Positions 6,310 through 7,795 of a stretch of 7,795 bases of DNA are shown in pieces. A program made the position numbers and the translations under genes. Where the stretch lies: NCBI GenBank assembly GCA_017861475.1, contig JAGFXV010000054.1:1-7795 (forward strand). The letters are read 5' to 3'. Position 1 is the first letter of the stretch; each line of letters starts with the position of its first letter. The notes beneath the pieces are model-generated. The model saw nothing but the letters and a program-made list of their open reading frames with translations, was not told where the DNA came from and did not search any database. Origin of the DNA: Bacillota bacterium (GTDB lineage: Bacteria > Bacillota > Syntrophomonadia > Syntrophomonadales > Syntrophomonadaceae).

Positions 6310-7701
6310 ATGAAACTGTGGAGCGGCCGGTTTACCAAACAGACCGATAAACTTACCGAGGACTTTAATGCCTCCATCGCCTTTGATAGCCGGATGTATG
6401 CCCAGGATATAAAAGGCAGCATCGCCCATGCCGTTATGCTGGCCAAGCAGGGTATCATCAGCTATGGGGAGGGAGAACAGATCATCGCTGCTCTTAGGGA
6501 AATAGAGCAGGAAATTGCCGGCGGCCAGCTGGAATTCACCGTCGAAGCCGAAGACGTGCATATGAATATAGAAACTTTCCTGACTGCCAAGATCGGCGAT
6601 GTGGGTAAAAAGCTGCATACCGCCCGCAGCCGCAACGATCAGGTGGCCCTGGATGTAAGAATATACCTGAATGATGAAATAGAAAACATCCGCGAACTTT
6701 TGCTGGAAATGGAAGCAGCACTGCTGCAGATCAGCAGCGAGCATCTGGAAACGATCATGCCCGGCTATACCCATCTGCAGAAGGCCCAACCCATCACCCT
6801 GGCCCATCACCTGATGGCCTATTTCGAGATGCTGCGCCGCGATGTGGAGCGTTTGGATGACTGCCGGAAAAGAGTGCTGGCCATGCCGCTTGGCTCCGGC
6901 GCCCTGGCAGCTACCGGATTCAATCTTGACCGCAGCTGCGTGTGTGACCAGCTGGGATTTGATTATATCACCCGCAACAGTCTGGATGGCGTTAGCGACC
7001 GTGACTTCGCCATTGAGTTCTGCAGCTTCGCCAGCATATTGATGATGCATCTGTCCCGCTTCGCCGAGGAGATCATTCTATGGTCCAGCGACGAATTCTC
7101 TTTCGTACAGTTGGATGACGGATTTTCCACCGGCTCCAGCATCATGCCGCAGAAGAAGAACCCTGACATTGCTGAACTGGTGCGCGGCAAGACCGGTCGC
7201 GTCTACGGTGATCTGATCACCCTGCTGACCGTGATGAAATCACTGCCGTTGGCCTATAATAAAGACATGCAGGAAGACAAGGAAGCCCTGTTTGACGCCA
7301 TTGATACCGTTAAAAAATGTCTGCTGGTCTTTGCTCCCATGTTGAAAACCTGCCGCTTCCAGAAGGAAAACATGGCGAACGGAGCCCGCCGCGGGTTTAC
7401 CAATGCCACCGACCTGGCTGATTACCTGGTAGGCCGGGGACTGCCTTTCCGTGACGCTCATGCGGTGGTGGGACAGGCCGTCCTGTATTGCATTGAACAG
7501 CAAAAGGTACTGGAAGAACTGGATCTGGCAACGTTCAAAAAATTCTCCGAGCGAATCGAAGATGATGTTTATGAGCAGCTGGATATTATGAACTGCGTGG
7601 CCAAACGCAGCATTACCGGCGGCCCGGCCCCGGAAACCGTAAAAAAGGCCCAGCTTGAAGCTGCCCAATGGCTGGAAAGGATGCAAAATGTTCATAAGTA
7701 A
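6310..7701 (+). CDS. argH: Argininosuccinate lyase
   Basis: Last step of arginine synthesis: argininosuccinate to arginine plus fumarate, in the cytoplasm by a homotetramer. The 463 residues match the family's usual length. The start MKLWSGRF is typical. Visible motifs are the HTARSRNDQ block (103-111), PGYTHLQ with the active-site His155 (151-157), and the fumarase/lyase superfamily signature GSSIMPQKKNPD (275-286), whose flexible loop carries the catalytic Ser (276/277). Start: ATG 6310, 5 nt after GAGGTG (6299-6304). The usual partner argG is not upstream; recQ is, 91 bp away. That gap is AT-rich and contains a TATAAT (6257-6262) without a recognisable -35, so a separate promoter is possible but unproven. 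The last 14 bases overlap the next gene. Confidence 0.98.
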   Translation: MKLWSGRFTKQTDKLTEDFNASIAFDSRMYAQDIKGSIAHAVMLAKQGIISYGEGEQIIAALREIEQEIAGGQLEFTVEAEDVHMNIETFLTAKIGDVGKKLHTARSRNDQVALDVRIYLNDEIENIRELLLEMEAALLQISSEHLETIMPGYTHLQKAQPITLAHHLMAYFEMLRRDVERLDDCRKRVLAMPLGSGALAATGFNLDRSCVCDQLGFDYITRNSLDGVSDRDFAIEFCSFASILMMHLSRFAEEIILWSSDEFSFVQLDDGFSTGSSIMPQKKNPDIAELVRGKTGRVYGDLITLLTVMKSLPLAYNKDMQEDKEALFDAIDTVKKCLLVFAPMLKTCRFQKENMANGARRGFTNATDLADYLVGRGLPFRDAHAVVGQAVLYCIEQQKVLEELDLATFKKFSERIEDDVYEQLDIMNCVAKRSITGGPAPETVKKAQLEAAQWLERMQNVHK

Positions 7702-7795
7702 ATTTGATTCCATCGATGGGGTACCGGATGCAGATCAAATCCAAACCTGGGTGGAAGGATATTTTCAGAACATGATCATGATGCTGAACACTTTC
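7688..7795 (+). CDS. Unrecognised protein, N-terminal fragment (runs off right edge)
   Basis: An open frame of 36 codons begins with ATG 7688 inside the last codons of argH (14-nt overlap, different frame) and continues to the window end. A good ribosome site, GGAAAGG (7674-7680), lies 7 nt ahead, which favours a real, translationally coupled gene over a chance frame. The visible peptide begins MFISKFDSIDGVPDADQIQ and goes on with a partly hydrophobic, Met-rich stretch (NMIMMLNTF at the edge). No signal peptide or known motif is evident. I do not recognise the family, and too little is visible to assign a function. Confidence 0.65.
   Translation, partial: MFISKFDSIDGVPDADQIQTWVEGYFQNMIMMLNTF

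Noticed and set aside
6280..7050. 256-codon open frame on the minus strand inside argH
   Set aside because: Antisense to a full-length, well-conserved argininosuccinate lyase; no plausible ribosome site or family resemblance.

Overview
The window has the look of an anaerobic, Gram-positive (Clostridia-type) chromosome. Shine-Dalgarno sites are strong, both acyl-CoA dehydrogenases start with TTG, coding DNA is of moderate GC, and the intergenic gaps are very AT-rich. A glycyl-radical-type activase adds to the anaerobic picture. A fatty-acid-oxidising lineage such as Syntrophomonadales would fit, but no marker here proves it. I see no mobile element, tRNA, rRNA, CRISPR array or phage gene.

Left half (1-3411, minus strand): two tandem paralogous acyl-CoA dehydrogenases of the long (about 600-residue) class related to 3-methylmercaptopropionyl-CoA dehydrogenase. 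The upstream copy (1579-3411) is complete. The second copy (1-1342) runs off the left edge just before its catalytic glutamate. By hand alignment they match without gaps over 447 residues at about 76% identity. Each has its own promoter. The two promoters share a -35-like TTCAAT, an extended -10 (TGG plus TAAAAT or TAATAT) and, about 20 nt into the transcript, an inverted repeat with AATCAAC/GTTGATT arms that looks like a repressor operator. A rho-independent terminator separates the copies. They therefore look like separately transcribed genes under one regulator, not an operon.

Middle (3412-3653): a divergent intergenic region. It holds the promoter and operator of the upstream dehydrogenase. 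On the plus strand it holds a consensus extended -10, a 12-codon mini-ORF with a good ribosome binding site, and an inverted repeat, all ahead of the next gene.

Right half (3654-7795, plus strand): a radical SAM activase of the NrdG/PflA type, a RecQ helicase, argininosuccinate lyase (argH), and the start of an unrecognised gene that overlaps the end of argH. No clear terminator lies between these genes, so read-through is possible, but their functions (radical enzyme activation, DNA repair, arginine synthesis) do not form one pathway.

Most of the window is ordinary housekeeping and catabolic sequence. I found no convincing undescribed system. The best lead is the duplicated dehydrogenase pair with its shared operator and a concentrated patch of sequence divergence beside the predicted substrate-binding region.
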